Source: Deltaproteobacteria bacterium
GTDB taxonomy: Bacteria > Desulfobacterota_D > UBA1144 > Nemesobacterales > UBA2774
Direction of reading: 5' to 3'
Length of the DNA: 64,000 nt
Assembly: GCA_040223695.1 (NCBI GenBank)
Contig: JAVKFU010000017.1
Span: forward strand, 1 to 64,000
In this document: positions 36,379-45,313 of the stretch, piece by piece
Layout of the letters: every line of letters begins with the position of its first letter
Numbering within the stretch: the first letter of the stretch is position 1
Program-made: the position numbers and the translations under genes
The notes under the pieces: model-generated
The model's input: only the letters and a program-made list of their open reading frames with translations
Database searches by the model: none
What the model was told of the DNA's origin: nothing

Positions 36379-36454
36379 TGGTGGAGCCGAAGGGATTCGA
36401 ACCCTCGACCTCATGAATGCCATTCATGCGCTCTCCCAACTGAGCTACGGCCCC
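36379..36454 (-). tRNA. tRNA-Ala (GGC)
   Basis: The minus strand folds as a 76-nt tRNA. GGGGCCG pairs with CGGCTCC (one G-U pair), followed by discriminator A and an encoded CCA. The D arm is GCTCAGTTGGGAGAGC; the anticodon stem CATGA/TCATG encloses ATGGCAT, giving GGC, which reads GCC/GCU. The T arm is GAGGGTTCGAATCCCTT. Confidence 0.96.
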
Positions 36455-36561
36455 GCGGAACGGTATTAATTTAAGGCCTCCTTCGTTTAAAGTCAAATAA
36501 AATAATGTATAATTCCTAGCTTAAACTTGCTATAGCTTCCAAGGGTTAAGGAGAAATATTT

Positions 36562-37863
36562 ATGAGCGTTATAAATGTCGGTCTGATCGGAGCGGGCACC
36601 GTGGGATGCGGGGTCATCAAGGTAATTAATCAAAATAAAAGTCTAATAGAGAAGAGGACCGGTATAAGTCTAAATTTAAAGAAGATAGCGGACGTGGACC
36701 CCGGGAGGAAAAGACCCGTAAGAATCCCGAAGAGTAAACTTACGACGGACGCTCTCGAGCTGATAGACGACGACTCGATACAGATAGTGATCGAGCTTAT
36801 AGGGGGCACTACCGCGGCAAAGGATTTTGTGCTCCGCGCGATAAAAAACGGGAAGCACGTAGTTACGGCGAACAAGGCCCTTCTCGCGCACCACGGCAAG
36901 GAAATTTTCGGCAGCGCAAGCCGAAAAGGGGTTGATATAGGATTCGAGGCAAGCGTCGGTGGGGGAATTCCGATAATAAAATCCACTCAGGAGAGTTATG
37001 CCGCAAACAACATACTCTCTATTCACGGGATTATGAACGGCACTTCAAACTACATACTCTCAAAGATGACCGAGGAAGGATCCGAGTTCGAGGATGTGCT
37101 CAAACAGGCCCAGAAAGAGGGATACGCGGAAGCCGACCCCTCGTTTGACGTCGATGGCGTCGATGCGGCCCACAAGCTGTCCATATTGATTATGCTCTCG
37201 TTCGGCACTTTTATAAAATTCAAGAAAATCCATGTCGAGGGGATAAGGGGAATTACCCCACTCGACATTGCCTTCGCAGACGAGCTCGGATACAAGATAA
37301 AACTGCTGGCAATAGCGAAATCAAGGGAAAACGGCCTCGAAGCGGGAGTTTATCCCACGCTTGTGAAAAAGGGCACCCAGATGGCGGATGTCTCAGGCGC
37401 CTTTAACGCAATTTACGTTGTCGGGGACGCAGTGGGTCCGACTATGCTCTACGGTATGGGAGCTGGAATGATGCCGACGGCAAGCGCCGTTGTAAGCGAC
37501 GTAATTCAAATCTCAAAACACCTTTGTCTCGGGAACACGCATTCATCCCCTCCGAGGCTCTACGATGAAAAAATATCCCCGAAACTCATACAGTTGACCG
37601 ACACTACGAATAAATATTACTTAAGATTCGAGGCCGAAGACAAACCCGGGGTCCTCGGGAAAATCACGGGCAGCCTGGGAAAACACGGTATAAGTATCGA
37701 GTCGGTGATTCAGAAAGGAAGGCATCTCGGGGGAGGAGACGTGCCTGTAGTGATTATGACCCATGAGGCGAAAGAAAAGAACCTGGTTTCGGCGCTTAGA
37801 GAAATAGGAAGATTCTCAACGGTCAGCTCCAAAACGAATTTTATCAGGATAGAAGAACTTTGA
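36562..37863 (+). CDS. hom: Homoserine dehydrogenase
   Basis: It reduces aspartate semialdehyde to homoserine for threonine and methionine synthesis. The 433-residue monofunctional protein has an NAD(P)-binding fold (GLIGAGTVGCGV), ANKALLAHHG, the GIMNGTSNYILSKM and EADPSFDVDGVDAAHKL catalytic segments, and a C-terminal ACT domain (about 350-430, YYLRFEAEDKPGVLGKI), the site of threonine feedback in this family. AAGGAG precedes the ATG, and TATAAT with an AT-rich upstream region lies about 55 bp before it. Confidence 0.97.
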   Translation: MSVINVGLIGAGTVGCGVIKVINQNKSLIEKRTGISLNLKKIADVDPGRKRPVRIPKSKLTTDALELIDDDSIQIVIELIGGTTAAKDFVLRAIKNGKHVVTANKALLAHHGKEIFGSASRKGVDIGFEASVGGGIPIIKSTQESYAANNILSIHGIMNGTSNYILSKMTEEGSEFEDVLKQAQKEGYAEADPSFDVDGVDAAHKLSILIMLSFGTFIKFKKIHVEGIRGITPLDIAFADELGYKIKLLAIAKSRENGLEAGVYPTLVKKGTQMADVSGAFNAIYVVGDAVGPTMLYGMGAGMMPTASAVVSDVIQISKHLCLGNTHSSPPRLYDEKISPKLIQLTDTTNKYYLRFEAEDKPGVLGKITGSLGKHGISIESVIQKGRHLGGGDVPVVIMTHEAKEKNLVSALREIGRFSTVSSKTNFIRIEEL

Positions 37864-38015
37864 TGTCGATCACGGGCAAGCGGAATCTTAAGCGCGGCGA
37901 GGGGGTAGAATAAATAAACGCGCCTTACGCGTGAAATAAATCATGGCTCCCCAGACTAAAAATAACCGGTTGAATTCCATTCTTTTCTTGAGAATTGATT
38001 GATATTTATACGCAT

Positions 38016-39074
38016 ATGGCTAAAAAGGTTAACTTCAAAGAGATATTCGACTCCCTTCCCGAGTGCATAATAATTATCGACAAAAAATTCACCGTACTGG
38101 ATATGAACGACAATGCGGAGTCAACATTCAGGATTGCAAGACAGAATGCACGGGGAAAATATTCCAGGCAATTTTTACCCGAAGAGGTCGAGCATGTAGC
38201 CGTTATGGCTATGGATGAGGGAAGGACGATATTCGGTGAAGAGGTTAACCCGGTTCTCAGAAGCGGTGAAAAAATCTCCATTCAGACCGTGGCTTCTCCC
38301 ATATTCACCAAAAATGGAAACCTCAAAGGGGCCATATTGCAGATAAAAGACCTTTCCGGAACAAAATTTCTTAACAGCAAAAGCATACAGGAAATATCGG
38401 CATCGAAATTCGAGCATCTTATTCTCGGGCTCGCGCATGAGCTCAAGAATCCCCTCAGCGGAATACGGGGAGCCGCGCAGCTGCTGGCAGGAGATACGAC
38501 TAATAAAGAGACTATCAAATGCGCGGAAATTATTACCAAGGAAGCCGACAGACTGAGATCACTGCTCGACACACTGAAGCAGCTTGAGCCCTTTCCCAGG
38601 GAAGTTTTCGAGCACATAGACATACACGAGATTCTCATGGAAATCATTTTCCTTGAATCAATGTCTAAACCGGAAAAGCGCGTTCAGATAAAACAGAACT
38701 ACGATGTGACGATCCCCCCTTTGAGCGGCAACAGGGACGCTCTTAAACAAGCATTATTGAACCTGATAAAAAACGCGTCTGAGGCAGCAGGGGATAATGG
38801 CACCGTGGAAATCTCCACACGATGGATAACCGAACACAAACTCAAGGGCCAGAAGTCAATGTCGGTCGAGATAAAAGACGACGGGGACGGCATTCCGCGG
38901 GGATCTGTGGAAAAAGTATTCAGCCCCTTTTATACTACCAAGAAGAAAGGCTCGGGACTGGGATTATTCCTGGCTTATCAGATCGTAGCAAAGCACGGAG
39001 GGGCAATCATCGTCGATAGCGAACCCGGACAAGGCGCGACCTTCAAGGTTTACCTCCCGATTTTAGATGTTTAA
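38016..39074 (+). CDS. PAS sensor histidine kinase, NtrB-like
   Basis: A 352-residue soluble kinase. It has a PAS domain (about 5-115, LPECIIIIDKKFTVLDMNDNAESTF), a dimerisation/phosphoacceptor helix GLAHELKNPLSGIRGAA with the His in the NtrB-type H-E-L-K-N-P context, and an HATPase domain with N (NLIKNASEAA), DDGDGIP, PFYTTKKKGSGLGLFLAYQI. ATG 38016 is preferred over a TTG seven codons upstream. It is followed after 76 bp by an NtrC gene, so the two form a nitrogen-regulation-type pair. Only PAS sensing and no membrane segment is seen, consistent with a cytosolic signal such as PII protein. Confidence 0.93.
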   Translation: MAKKVNFKEIFDSLPECIIIIDKKFTVLDMNDNAESTFRIARQNARGKYSRQFLPEEVEHVAVMAMDEGRTIFGEEVNPVLRSGEKISIQTVASPIFTKNGNLKGAILQIKDLSGTKFLNSKSIQEISASKFEHLILGLAHELKNPLSGIRGAAQLLAGDTTNKETIKCAEIITKEADRLRSLLDTLKQLEPFPREVFEHIDIHEILMEIIFLESMSKPEKRVQIKQNYDVTIPPLSGNRDALKQALLNLIKNASEAAGDNGTVEISTRWITEHKLKGQKSMSVEIKDDGDGIPRGSVEKVFSPFYTTKKKGSGLGLFLAYQIVAKHGGAIIVDSEPGQGATFKVYLPILDV

Positions 39075-39150
39075 TATTAATCGGAATTACGTGTATCATT
39101 ATACATCCTGCCGATATGCGGATTCTCGCGCAAGAAACCACAGAAGATAA

Positions 39151-40587
39151 ATGAAAAGAAAAATATTAATAGCGGACGACGAAGAAAGCATCAGATGGGT
39201 ACTCGGCAAATGCCTTGAAAAAGCCGGTTATTCAACGGAGTATGCCGAAAACGGGAAAGAGGCAATCGATAAAGCCCTGTCAAAAGATTTTTCCTCAATA
39301 ATACTTGATATTACCATGCCTGATACAAGCGGGTTTGAAGCCCTCAAGGAACTCCGAGCCCGGGGCATAGACCCGCCGGTAATAATAATAACCGCTCAGA
39401 ACACCGTCAAAAACGCTATAGACGCGATGAAACAGGGGGCTTATGACTACATTGCCAAGCCCTTTGACCTGGACGAAGTAAAGATAACCGTCCAGAGAGC
39501 AATCGACAGCTATGAGAATTCCAAGAAGCTCGAGATACTCAGGTCAGATACCGGGGAAACGGAAACCCTGCAGGATATAGTCGGGAGCTCTCAGGCGATG
39601 CTCAACATATACAAAATGATAGGCAGAGTGGCCGAGCGCGACATAACGGTTTTGGTCGTGGGAGAAAGCGGGACGGGAAAAGAGCTTGTTTCCAGAGCCA
39701 TACACTCGAACAGCATGAGAAGGGATGGAAAGCTCGTAGCCGTTAACATAGCGGCAATTCCGAAGGAGCTCCTCGAAAGCGAGCTTTTCGGGTACGAGAA
39801 AGGCGCATTTACAGGCGCGTCTCTACCCAAGCAGGGACGGTTCGAGGAGGCGCACAAGGGCACTCTCCATCTGGACGAAATAGGAGACATGCCGGCCGAG
39901 CTTCAGACAAAGCTCCTCCGCATACTGGAGGAGAGGAAATTTTACCGACTGGGAAGCGAAAAACCCACCCCTGTGGATGTGAGAATTATCGCATCGACAA
40001 ATAAGGACCTGGAGAAAGAGGTCGGCGAAGGCAGATTCAGGGAAGACCTTTACTACAGACTCAACGCGATTACGATTCAAATACCCCCTCTCAGGAAGAG
40101 AATCGAGGATGTTGTGCCGTTGATGGAGCACTTTCTCGATAAGTACTCCAGAGAGCTCGGCGTGGGTAAGAGAACAATATCCGATGAGGCAAAAGAGATG
40201 GTTTGCGGCTACGACTGGCCGGGAAATGTAAGGGAGCTGGAAAATATAATAAAACGCTTACTGGTACTGACGTCGGACAGTGTGATTACCAAAGAGACAC
40301 TGACAGAAGCCGCCCCTAACCTCGAAGGTAAAACCAGGAGGGGTGACGGATCATTGGAGCAATTTGTAGCAAATGAATTGAAATACATGCTCGAAGCCAC
40401 AGGCGACAGTCCTTCCGGTAAAATCTATGACGAAATAATCAAGAAGGTCGAAAAACCTCTTATAGAATCCGTTCTTCTTCTCACAGGGGGAAATAAGAAG
40501 AAAGCGGCGCAGCTACTGGGAATCAACAGAAACACGCTCTCTAAAAAAATCGAGGATTTAGGCCTTCGGGAAAAAGGTAATGATTAG
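39151..40587 (+). CDS. NtrC-family sigma-54 response regulator
   Basis: The 478-residue partner of the preceding kinase. The receiver domain is complete: paired acidic ADDEE, phosphoacceptor Asp in IILDITMPD, T in IIITAQ, and the Lys in YIAKPFD. The AAA+ domain has GESGTGKE, YEKGAFTGA, GTLHLDEIGDMP (Walker B with His in place of the usual Ile or Phe) and WPGNVRELENI. The Fis-type helix-turn-helix (GNKKKAAQLLGINRNTLSKKI) ends the protein. Nitrogen assimilation is the likely regulon by family; no target operon is in view. Confidence 0.94.
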   Translation: MKRKILIADDEESIRWVLGKCLEKAGYSTEYAENGKEAIDKALSKDFSSIILDITMPDTSGFEALKELRARGIDPPVIIITAQNTVKNAIDAMKQGAYDYIAKPFDLDEVKITVQRAIDSYENSKKLEILRSDTGETETLQDIVGSSQAMLNIYKMIGRVAERDITVLVVGESGTGKELVSRAIHSNSMRRDGKLVAVNIAAIPKELLESELFGYEKGAFTGASLPKQGRFEEAHKGTLHLDEIGDMPAELQTKLLRILEERKFYRLGSEKPTPVDVRIIASTNKDLEKEVGEGRFREDLYYRLNAITIQIPPLRKRIEDVVPLMEHFLDKYSRELGVGKRTISDEAKEMVCGYDWPGNVRELENIIKRLLVLTSDSVITKETLTEAAPNLEGKTRRGDGSLEQFVANELKYMLEATGDSPSGKIYDEIIKKVEKPLIESVLLLTGGNKKKAAQLLGINRNTLSKKIEDLGLREKGND

Positions 40588-40601
40588 TTTGATCATACAG
40601 A

Positions 40602-41270
40602 CTAAATGTTGAGTTCGACACTCTTAAGCCCCTCTTTGGCCGCAGCCTGTTCTGCCTGCTTTTTATTTCGGCCGATTCCCTTACCCAGAGATTTTCTGCC
40701 CAGCTTCACCTCTACGTGAAAGCACTTGTCGTGAGGAGGCCCTTCCTCCAAAACCACCTTGTACTTGGGAACCTTTTTAAACTGCCTTTGTGCGACTTCC
40801 TGGAGCGTGGTTTTATAATCCTTAAATATCTCCTCTTTACCGTTAAGACAATTCTTAAGCAGCTTTGATACTATGGAATAAACCTTTTTGTAACCGCCGT
40901 CTATGAATATCGCCCCTATGACAGCCTCAAAAGCGCCTGCCAGATTGGATTGTCTCTTCCTCCCTCCGGTATTCTCCTCGCCCTTCCCCAAAAGTAACTG
41001 CTTGTCTATTTTAAGCTCCCTGGCGAAATGCGCGAAATTCATCCTGCTTACAATAGAGCTTCGCATTTTTGAAAGCTTTCCCTCCGCGGCGTCCGGGAAA
41101 AGGTCGTAAAGTACCCGTGCGACTATAAACCCCAGAACGGCGTCACCCAGAAATTCGAGTCTCTCGTTACTCTCAACAGAAGTTTCGTTCGCAAAAGAAC
41201 TGTGAGTAAGCGCGGTTTTAAGAATCTTGCGGTCTTTGAATTTATATTCTAGCTTCTTCTCGATCATCAA
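40602..41270 (-). CDS. rnc: Ribonuclease III
   Basis: It cleaves double-stranded RNA, including rRNA precursors. The 222-residue protein has the catalytic domain with HSSFANE, the ERLEFLGDAVLGFIVARVLY signature carrying the metal-binding Glu and Asp, and AFEAVIGAIFIDGG. A C-terminal double-stranded RNA-binding domain (about 155-222, TTLQEVAQRQFKKVPKYKV to KKQAEQAAAKEGL) follows. It is convergent with the NtrC gene. Confidence 0.97.
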   Translation of the reverse strand: MMIEKKLEYKFKDRKILKTALTHSSFANETSVESNERLEFLGDAVLGFIVARVLYDLFPDAAEGKLSKMRSSIVSRMNFAHFARELKIDKQLLLGKGEENTGGRKRQSNLAGAFEAVIGAIFIDGGYKKVYSIVSKLLKNCLNGKEEIFKDYKTTLQEVAQRQFKKVPKYKVVLEEGPPHDKCFHVEVKLGRKSLGKGIGRNKKQAEQAAAKEGLKSVELNI

Positions 41271-41555
41271 TCAAAAAATTATCATCAAGGAAATTGAAAA
41301 TCAATAATGGATATGGTTGTAAGGTTTCTAATTATATGCAATTTCAGGGTTTTTTTCAAAGTACCCGGATAAATTGAACGAACGGCCAGAGCCGTACCGG
41401 GACTCTACGGGAGGCCGCGCTTATAAATAGAAGGCACCAGGCATGAAAGAGGCATTTGTAAATAGAAATAAATCTTTTCCTGAAATTGATCGTAAAGGTA
41501 AGTATAATACCAAAAAAATCATATTTGACGGCGAGAAACAAAAAAGAGGTGAATT

Positions 41556-42275
41556 ATGAAAATGAAATCTGTAATAGCGGTCGCGTTTTTAGCGCTCATA
41601 TTCGGAGCGCTTTCCGTTAGCCGGGCCCAGGACGGCGGGGATCAGAAAAGGACGCTGAGCGTAAACGGAAGGGGCGAGGCAAGCGCAGAGGCTGACGTTG
41701 CGTATTTGAGACTTTCAGTCGAAACCATGGCAAAAAGCGCCTCCCAGGCGGTAAAAGAAAACGCAGAGAAGACGAACAAAGTGATGGAAACAATAAAAGC
41801 CCGGCTTGGCGAGGACGACAAAGTCTCAACCGCCGGATACAGCCTGTCCCCAGTATATGAGTACAATAATCAAGCCAATAAATCGGAATTCAAAGGATAC
41901 ATGGCCGGCAATCAGATAGTAGTCGAGGCGCATAACCTGAAGGAGATAGGAAAAATAATCGATTCGACCACGGAAGCGGGCTTGAACAAAATCGAAAGTT
42001 TATCATTCGATACCACGAAAAGAGCAAATTACAGGAGAGAGGCGCTCCGCGCGGCAGTAGAGGACGCCAGGGCGACGGCGGAAACGGTCGCAAAGGCGGC
42101 GGGCGTAAGCATAACAAAAATAGTTCAGCTATCACCCTCTTACGATTACCCTACTCCCGTATACAGGGATTACGCCTTGAGTAAAACAGCGGTCGAGGAA
42201 TCCGCACCAACACCTATCGAGCCCGGAGATATCACCGTGAGTGCCTCGGTTAATATGGTATTTGAAATAGAGTAA
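41556..42275 (+). CDS. SIMPL (DUF541) domain periplasmic protein
   Basis: A 239-residue exported protein. It has a signal peptide (cleavage near SRA-QDGG at about 24-25) and the SIMPL fold: LSVNGRGEASAEADVAYLRLSVET, the KVSTAGYSLSPVYEY segment, and a C-terminal strand GDITVSASVNMVFEIE. Family members oligomerise in the periplasm or outer membrane; function is mostly unknown. AAAGAGGTGA supports the ATG, and a TATAAT lies about 50 bp upstream. The 285 bp before the gene (41271-41555) contains no other feature I can support. Confidence 0.85.
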   Translation: MKMKSVIAVAFLALIFGALSVSRAQDGGDQKRTLSVNGRGEASAEADVAYLRLSVETMAKSASQAVKENAEKTNKVMETIKARLGEDDKVSTAGYSLSPVYEYNNQANKSEFKGYMAGNQIVVEAHNLKEIGKIIDSTTEAGLNKIESLSFDTTKRANYRREALRAAVEDARATAETVAKAAGVSITKIVQLSPSYDYPTPVYRDYALSKTAVEESAPTPIEPGDITVSASVNMVFEIE

Positions 42276-42279
42276 CGGA

Positions 42280-42621
42280 TTAATCAGCTGTACGGCAGTC
42301 CTCGCAGCTGCATAATCCCCTTAAAAACTCAAAGGTGTAAATCCCTGTATCGTGTTTATCGTTCCAGCCGAACCTGTAGGCGTACTTCCCCACAGGCTCA
42401 ATCCGGAGCGGTTTTATGCCCCGGGGCTTAACCTGTAACGGAATGGTTTTCTTGAAAGGAATTTTGCCTGTCTTGCTTGTTTTTCTCTGCTGTCTGCATG
42501 TTGCGCAGGGACATTCGTGCCTCAGGTCCTCATACAGATAAATGCTTTCATGACCGTCGTCCCATACCACCATCAAAGCGGTGTCGCTGAATTCCGTTAT
42601 TTCTACAGGTTTATATTTCAA
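42280..42621 (-). CDS. DUF971 domain protein
   Basis: A 113-residue protein of the DUF971 family (the domain also found at the N-terminus of gamma-butyrobetaine hydroxylase). It has the LYEDLRHECPCATCRQ segment and a C-terminal FEFLRGLCSCEDC, giving two cysteine clusters that probably bind zinc or an iron-sulfur centre. In other bacteria DUF971 proteins occur with Fe-S cluster carriers, which is suggestive only. The start is probably TTG with AAAGGGGA upstream. It is convergent with the SIMPL gene. Confidence 0.85.
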   Translation of the reverse strand: MKYKPVEITEFSDTALMVVWDDGHESIYLYEDLRHECPCATCRQQRKTSKTGKIPFKKTIPLQVKPRGIKPLRIEPVGKYAYRFGWNDKHDTGIYTFEFLRGLCSCEDCRTAD

Positions 42622-42740
42622 GTTGTTTCCCCTTTCTGTACTTCTATCAGTCTGTCCCTAGTATTGTACCTAAAACTATCGGCACTCAGGGCCGCCTTCT
42701 ATACCAACCGGTAAAACAATTTCGCGGAGGCGCCGTTTCG

Positions 42741-42770
42741 TTGACACGGTTCAGATGAAAATTGTATAAT
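42741..42770 (+). promoter_or_regulatory. Strong sigma-70 promoter giving a nearly leaderless sirtuin-like mRNA
   Basis: TTGACA (42741-42746) and TATAAT (42765-42770) both match consensus fully, 18 bp apart. The ATG at 42780 lies nine bases after the -10, about where transcription should start. No ribosome binding site can fit between. Confidence 0.75.
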
Positions 42771-42779
42771 CCATAGCGT

Positions 42780-43532
42780 ATGAAAAACGACGCGGCGGGG
42801 ACGGTTGCAGAGTGGCTAAAAGAGGCCCAAAAGATTGTAGTGCTCACGGGCGCCGAACTATCGGCGGAAAGCGGACTCCCGGATTTTTCGGATCCCAGAC
42901 TCAATCCGCATATCAGGAACTTCAGGGAGAACAGAGACGTCAGGGCCGACTACTGGAGGAAAATCAGGGAGGTTTACCCCGCACTCGCCAATGCGGAACC
43001 CGGCCCCTCGCACATAGCGTTGGCAGAGCTTGAATTCCTCGGAAACCTCGACTGCATATTTACACAGACGACGGACGGGCTTCACCACCGTGCGGGAAGC
43101 TCGACCGTGATAGAGCTTAACAGCAGCGTGCTCTGGGTTACCTGCACAAGCTGCGGGAAGGACTATTCGCTCGATGAAATAATAAACAGCCTTGAAAAAG
43201 GGGCTGAAATACCCGTATGCATGCAATGCGGGAGCGACCAGTTAAAACCTCCTGTCTCCTTTCCCGGACAGCCTCCTCCTCATTGGGAGGCCAGGGAGGC
43301 CTGGATAAGACTCCATAACGCCGACCTCTTCCTTATTGCCGGAGCGTCCCTAGAGAACGAACCTGTCGCTTCTTTTCCGTTCCTGGCCAAGGAGAGAAAC
43401 GCCAGGGTTGTCGTCATAAGCGAGAAGGAAAGCCCCGCAGATGACTATGTAGACGCGGTAATATACGGCAAGCCGGGACGGGTATTGACATACATTTTAA
43501 AAAAGATGAAAGAAAGCATTACCATTACCTAG
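42780..43532 (+). CDS. Sir2-like (sirtuin-fold) protein with altered active site
   Basis: A 250-residue protein with the sirtuin layout. The NAD-binding start reads LTGAELSAESGLPDFSD, where the family has GAGxSxxSGIPDFR. TQTTDGLHHRAGS (96-106) stands for QNxDxLHxxAG, so the conserved Asn is Thr. The catalytic His of the ELHG motif is Asn (IELNSS, N114). The structural zinc site is complete (C122, C125, C147, C150), as is a Rossmann-like ending (LIAGASLENEPVASFP). It may bind NAD or ADP-ribose without normal deacylation, or do different chemistry. It precedes thyX by 71 bp on the same strand. Confidence 0.82.
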   Translation: MKNDAAGTVAEWLKEAQKIVVLTGAELSAESGLPDFSDPRLNPHIRNFRENRDVRADYWRKIREVYPALANAEPGPSHIALAELEFLGNLDCIFTQTTDGLHHRAGSSTVIELNSSVLWVTCTSCGKDYSLDEIINSLEKGAEIPVCMQCGSDQLKPPVSFPGQPPPHWEAREAWIRLHNADLFLIAGASLENEPVASFPFLAKERNARVVVISEKESPADDYVDAVIYGKPGRVLTYILKKMKESITIT

Positions 43533-43603
43533 CTCATAACGGTATAATAAAAAACCCTGAATCCCCTATTGGTATTTTATAGCCTGAATTCCGAGGAGAG
43601 CCC

Positions 43604-45088
43604 ATGGCTGAGGAAAAATCGCTCCAGACTGAAGTTGAAAAATACGTATCCAACGTGGATAGGGACATATACACGGTAAGCAATATTCCGGAAGAGGTAA
43701 TCGCCGTGATCTTCGCCTACGTCAGCAGAAGCCCCAAGAGCTTCAGGGATAACATTGGTGTGGTTATACAGGAAGAACAGCTCGGGCAGGAAAGAGCGTC
43801 CAAGTTCCACGAAAAATGGGTTCTCAACTACGGACACGCCTCGGTGGCCGAGCACGCAGCGGTCCATGTGGGCATCGAGAGGGTCTCCCGGCTTTTTTCG
43901 TCCCTTCTTGAGCTCTCAAACGAGTACATATCCTTTACGGAATACTCACAGCGTTATCAGAAGCCACGGAAGGGAGATTTTTACATGCCGGGCGAGCTTG
44001 ACGGTCTACCTTCACTAAAAAAAGAATACATATCGTTAAACGAGTATCAGTACGACATCTATGCAGAGCTTAACGACAAACTGTTCGCGTTTTTAAAAGA
44101 GACCGTACCGGTCCCGGACGGCATGGAGGAAAAAACACATTACAGGGCGCTTGAGAAGATCGCATTTGAAGACGCCCGGTACGCGCTCAATCTGGCTACA
44201 TTCACCAACCTCGGCATGACGGCAAACGCAAGGGCCATAGAGGACTCCCTGACCGGGCTTCTTTCCAGCAAATACGCGGAGGTAAGACAGAGGGCTCAGG
44301 AAATAAAAGACGAGGTGAGGTTTTCGGTTCCCACCCTCGTAAAATACGCGAACGAAAACGAATACATCACCGGGACACGCCGGAGGCTCGTTTCCGCGGC
44401 AAGCTCAATCTTCGGCGAGAACGCGGGAAAACCATCTGAAACGGGCTGCGGCGTAAAGCTTCTCGACTGGACGGGTAAAGATTCCCCTGACCCGGAAGAA
44501 GCAGCCATCGATAAGATGATAGGCGCGATACTTTTCGAGCACTCGGATGCAGCTTACGACGACGTAGACAGGGAATTGAGCAAATCCGATTTAACCGGCA
44601 AGCTTGATATATTAAAAAACTCTCTAGAAAGACTGGGCAAATACGACAATCCGATAAACGCGCTTAAGCTCGTGAGTTACGAAGCCGAGTTTGTAATAAG
44701 CGAGGCATGCTGGCATCAGCTTCTCCGACACAGGAGAACCAACTGGATATACAAGGACCCCTCCGTCTCACACGGGATAACGATTCCGCCCAATATAGAA
44801 AAATCCGGTGGAGCCGACCTGCTCTTGAAAGCAACCGAGAAAAGCGAGGAACTTTACGTGAAGCTCATGAACGAAAAATTACCCGGGACCGCGAGTTATG
44901 TGGTGACGAACGCTCATAACAGGCGGGTTCTCGGGAGCTTTGACCTGTGGGAGCTATATCATCTGATTAATTTAAGGATGTCAGAAGGGGCGCAGTGGGA
45001 CATTAAAAATATTACGGGGATGCTGGCGGACAAAATCGGCAAGTATCACCCGAATCTTGTAGCTCCTGCCCTGAAAAGGATAAAATAG
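43604..45088 (+). CDS. thyX: FAD-dependent thymidylate synthase, tandem (double-length) ThyX
   Basis: ThyX methylates dUMP to dTMP using methylene-tetrahydrofolate, NADPH and FAD. This 494-residue protein has two ThyX-like halves. Half 1 (about 30-235) has GHASVAEHAAVHVGIERVSR and EYSQRYQ (113-119) but LLELSNE where RHRxxS should be. Half 2 (about 345-490) has WHQLLRHRRTN with RHR at 375-377 but lacks the S-x-R end, and keeps NRRVLGSFDLWELYHLINLR and AQWDI. The usual protein is about 220-250 residues and forms a tetramer with shared active sites. GAGGAG precedes the ATG. No thyA is in view, so this may be the cell's thymidylate source. Confidence 0.85.
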   Translation: MAEEKSLQTEVEKYVSNVDRDIYTVSNIPEEVIAVIFAYVSRSPKSFRDNIGVVIQEEQLGQERASKFHEKWVLNYGHASVAEHAAVHVGIERVSRLFSSLLELSNEYISFTEYSQRYQKPRKGDFYMPGELDGLPSLKKEYISLNEYQYDIYAELNDKLFAFLKETVPVPDGMEEKTHYRALEKIAFEDARYALNLATFTNLGMTANARAIEDSLTGLLSSKYAEVRQRAQEIKDEVRFSVPTLVKYANENEYITGTRRRLVSAASSIFGENAGKPSETGCGVKLLDWTGKDSPDPEEAAIDKMIGAILFEHSDAAYDDVDRELSKSDLTGKLDILKNSLERLGKYDNPINALKLVSYEAEFVISEACWHQLLRHRRTNWIYKDPSVSHGITIPPNIEKSGGADLLLKATEKSEELYVKLMNEKLPGTASYVVTNAHNRRVLGSFDLWELYHLINLRMSEGAQWDIKNITGMLADKIGKYHPNLVAPALKRIK

Positions 45089-45096
45089 AATAAATA

Positions 45097-45279
45097 ATGA
45101 AAACAACGAAATGTGAACATTGTGGTTATGAAATCGGCATGAAGATCGACAGGTGCCCTAACTGTGGTGAGCGGATAGGAATAAGTGTCGGCGGGGTCAA
45201 GAGACTTCTGACGAGGATTATCCTCCTGCTGATCGCTCTTTACATCATCTACTCCGCTGTGAAAGTTTTCGACCAATAA
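45097..45279 (+). CDS. Small zinc-ribbon membrane protein
   Basis: A 60-residue protein with an N-terminal zinc ribbon (KCEHCGYEIGMKIDRCPNCGERI; C6, C9, C20, C23) and a single C-terminal transmembrane helix (about 37-56). It begins 8 bp after thyX and may be cotranscribed. Such ribbon plus anchor proteins are common and mostly uncharacterised. Confidence 0.7.
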   Translation: MKTTKCEHCGYEIGMKIDRCPNCGERIGISVGGVKRLLTRIILLLIALYIIYSAVKVFDQ

Positions 45280-45313
45280 AAAAATCAATCGAGCTTCCGG
45301 GAAAACTGTACGC

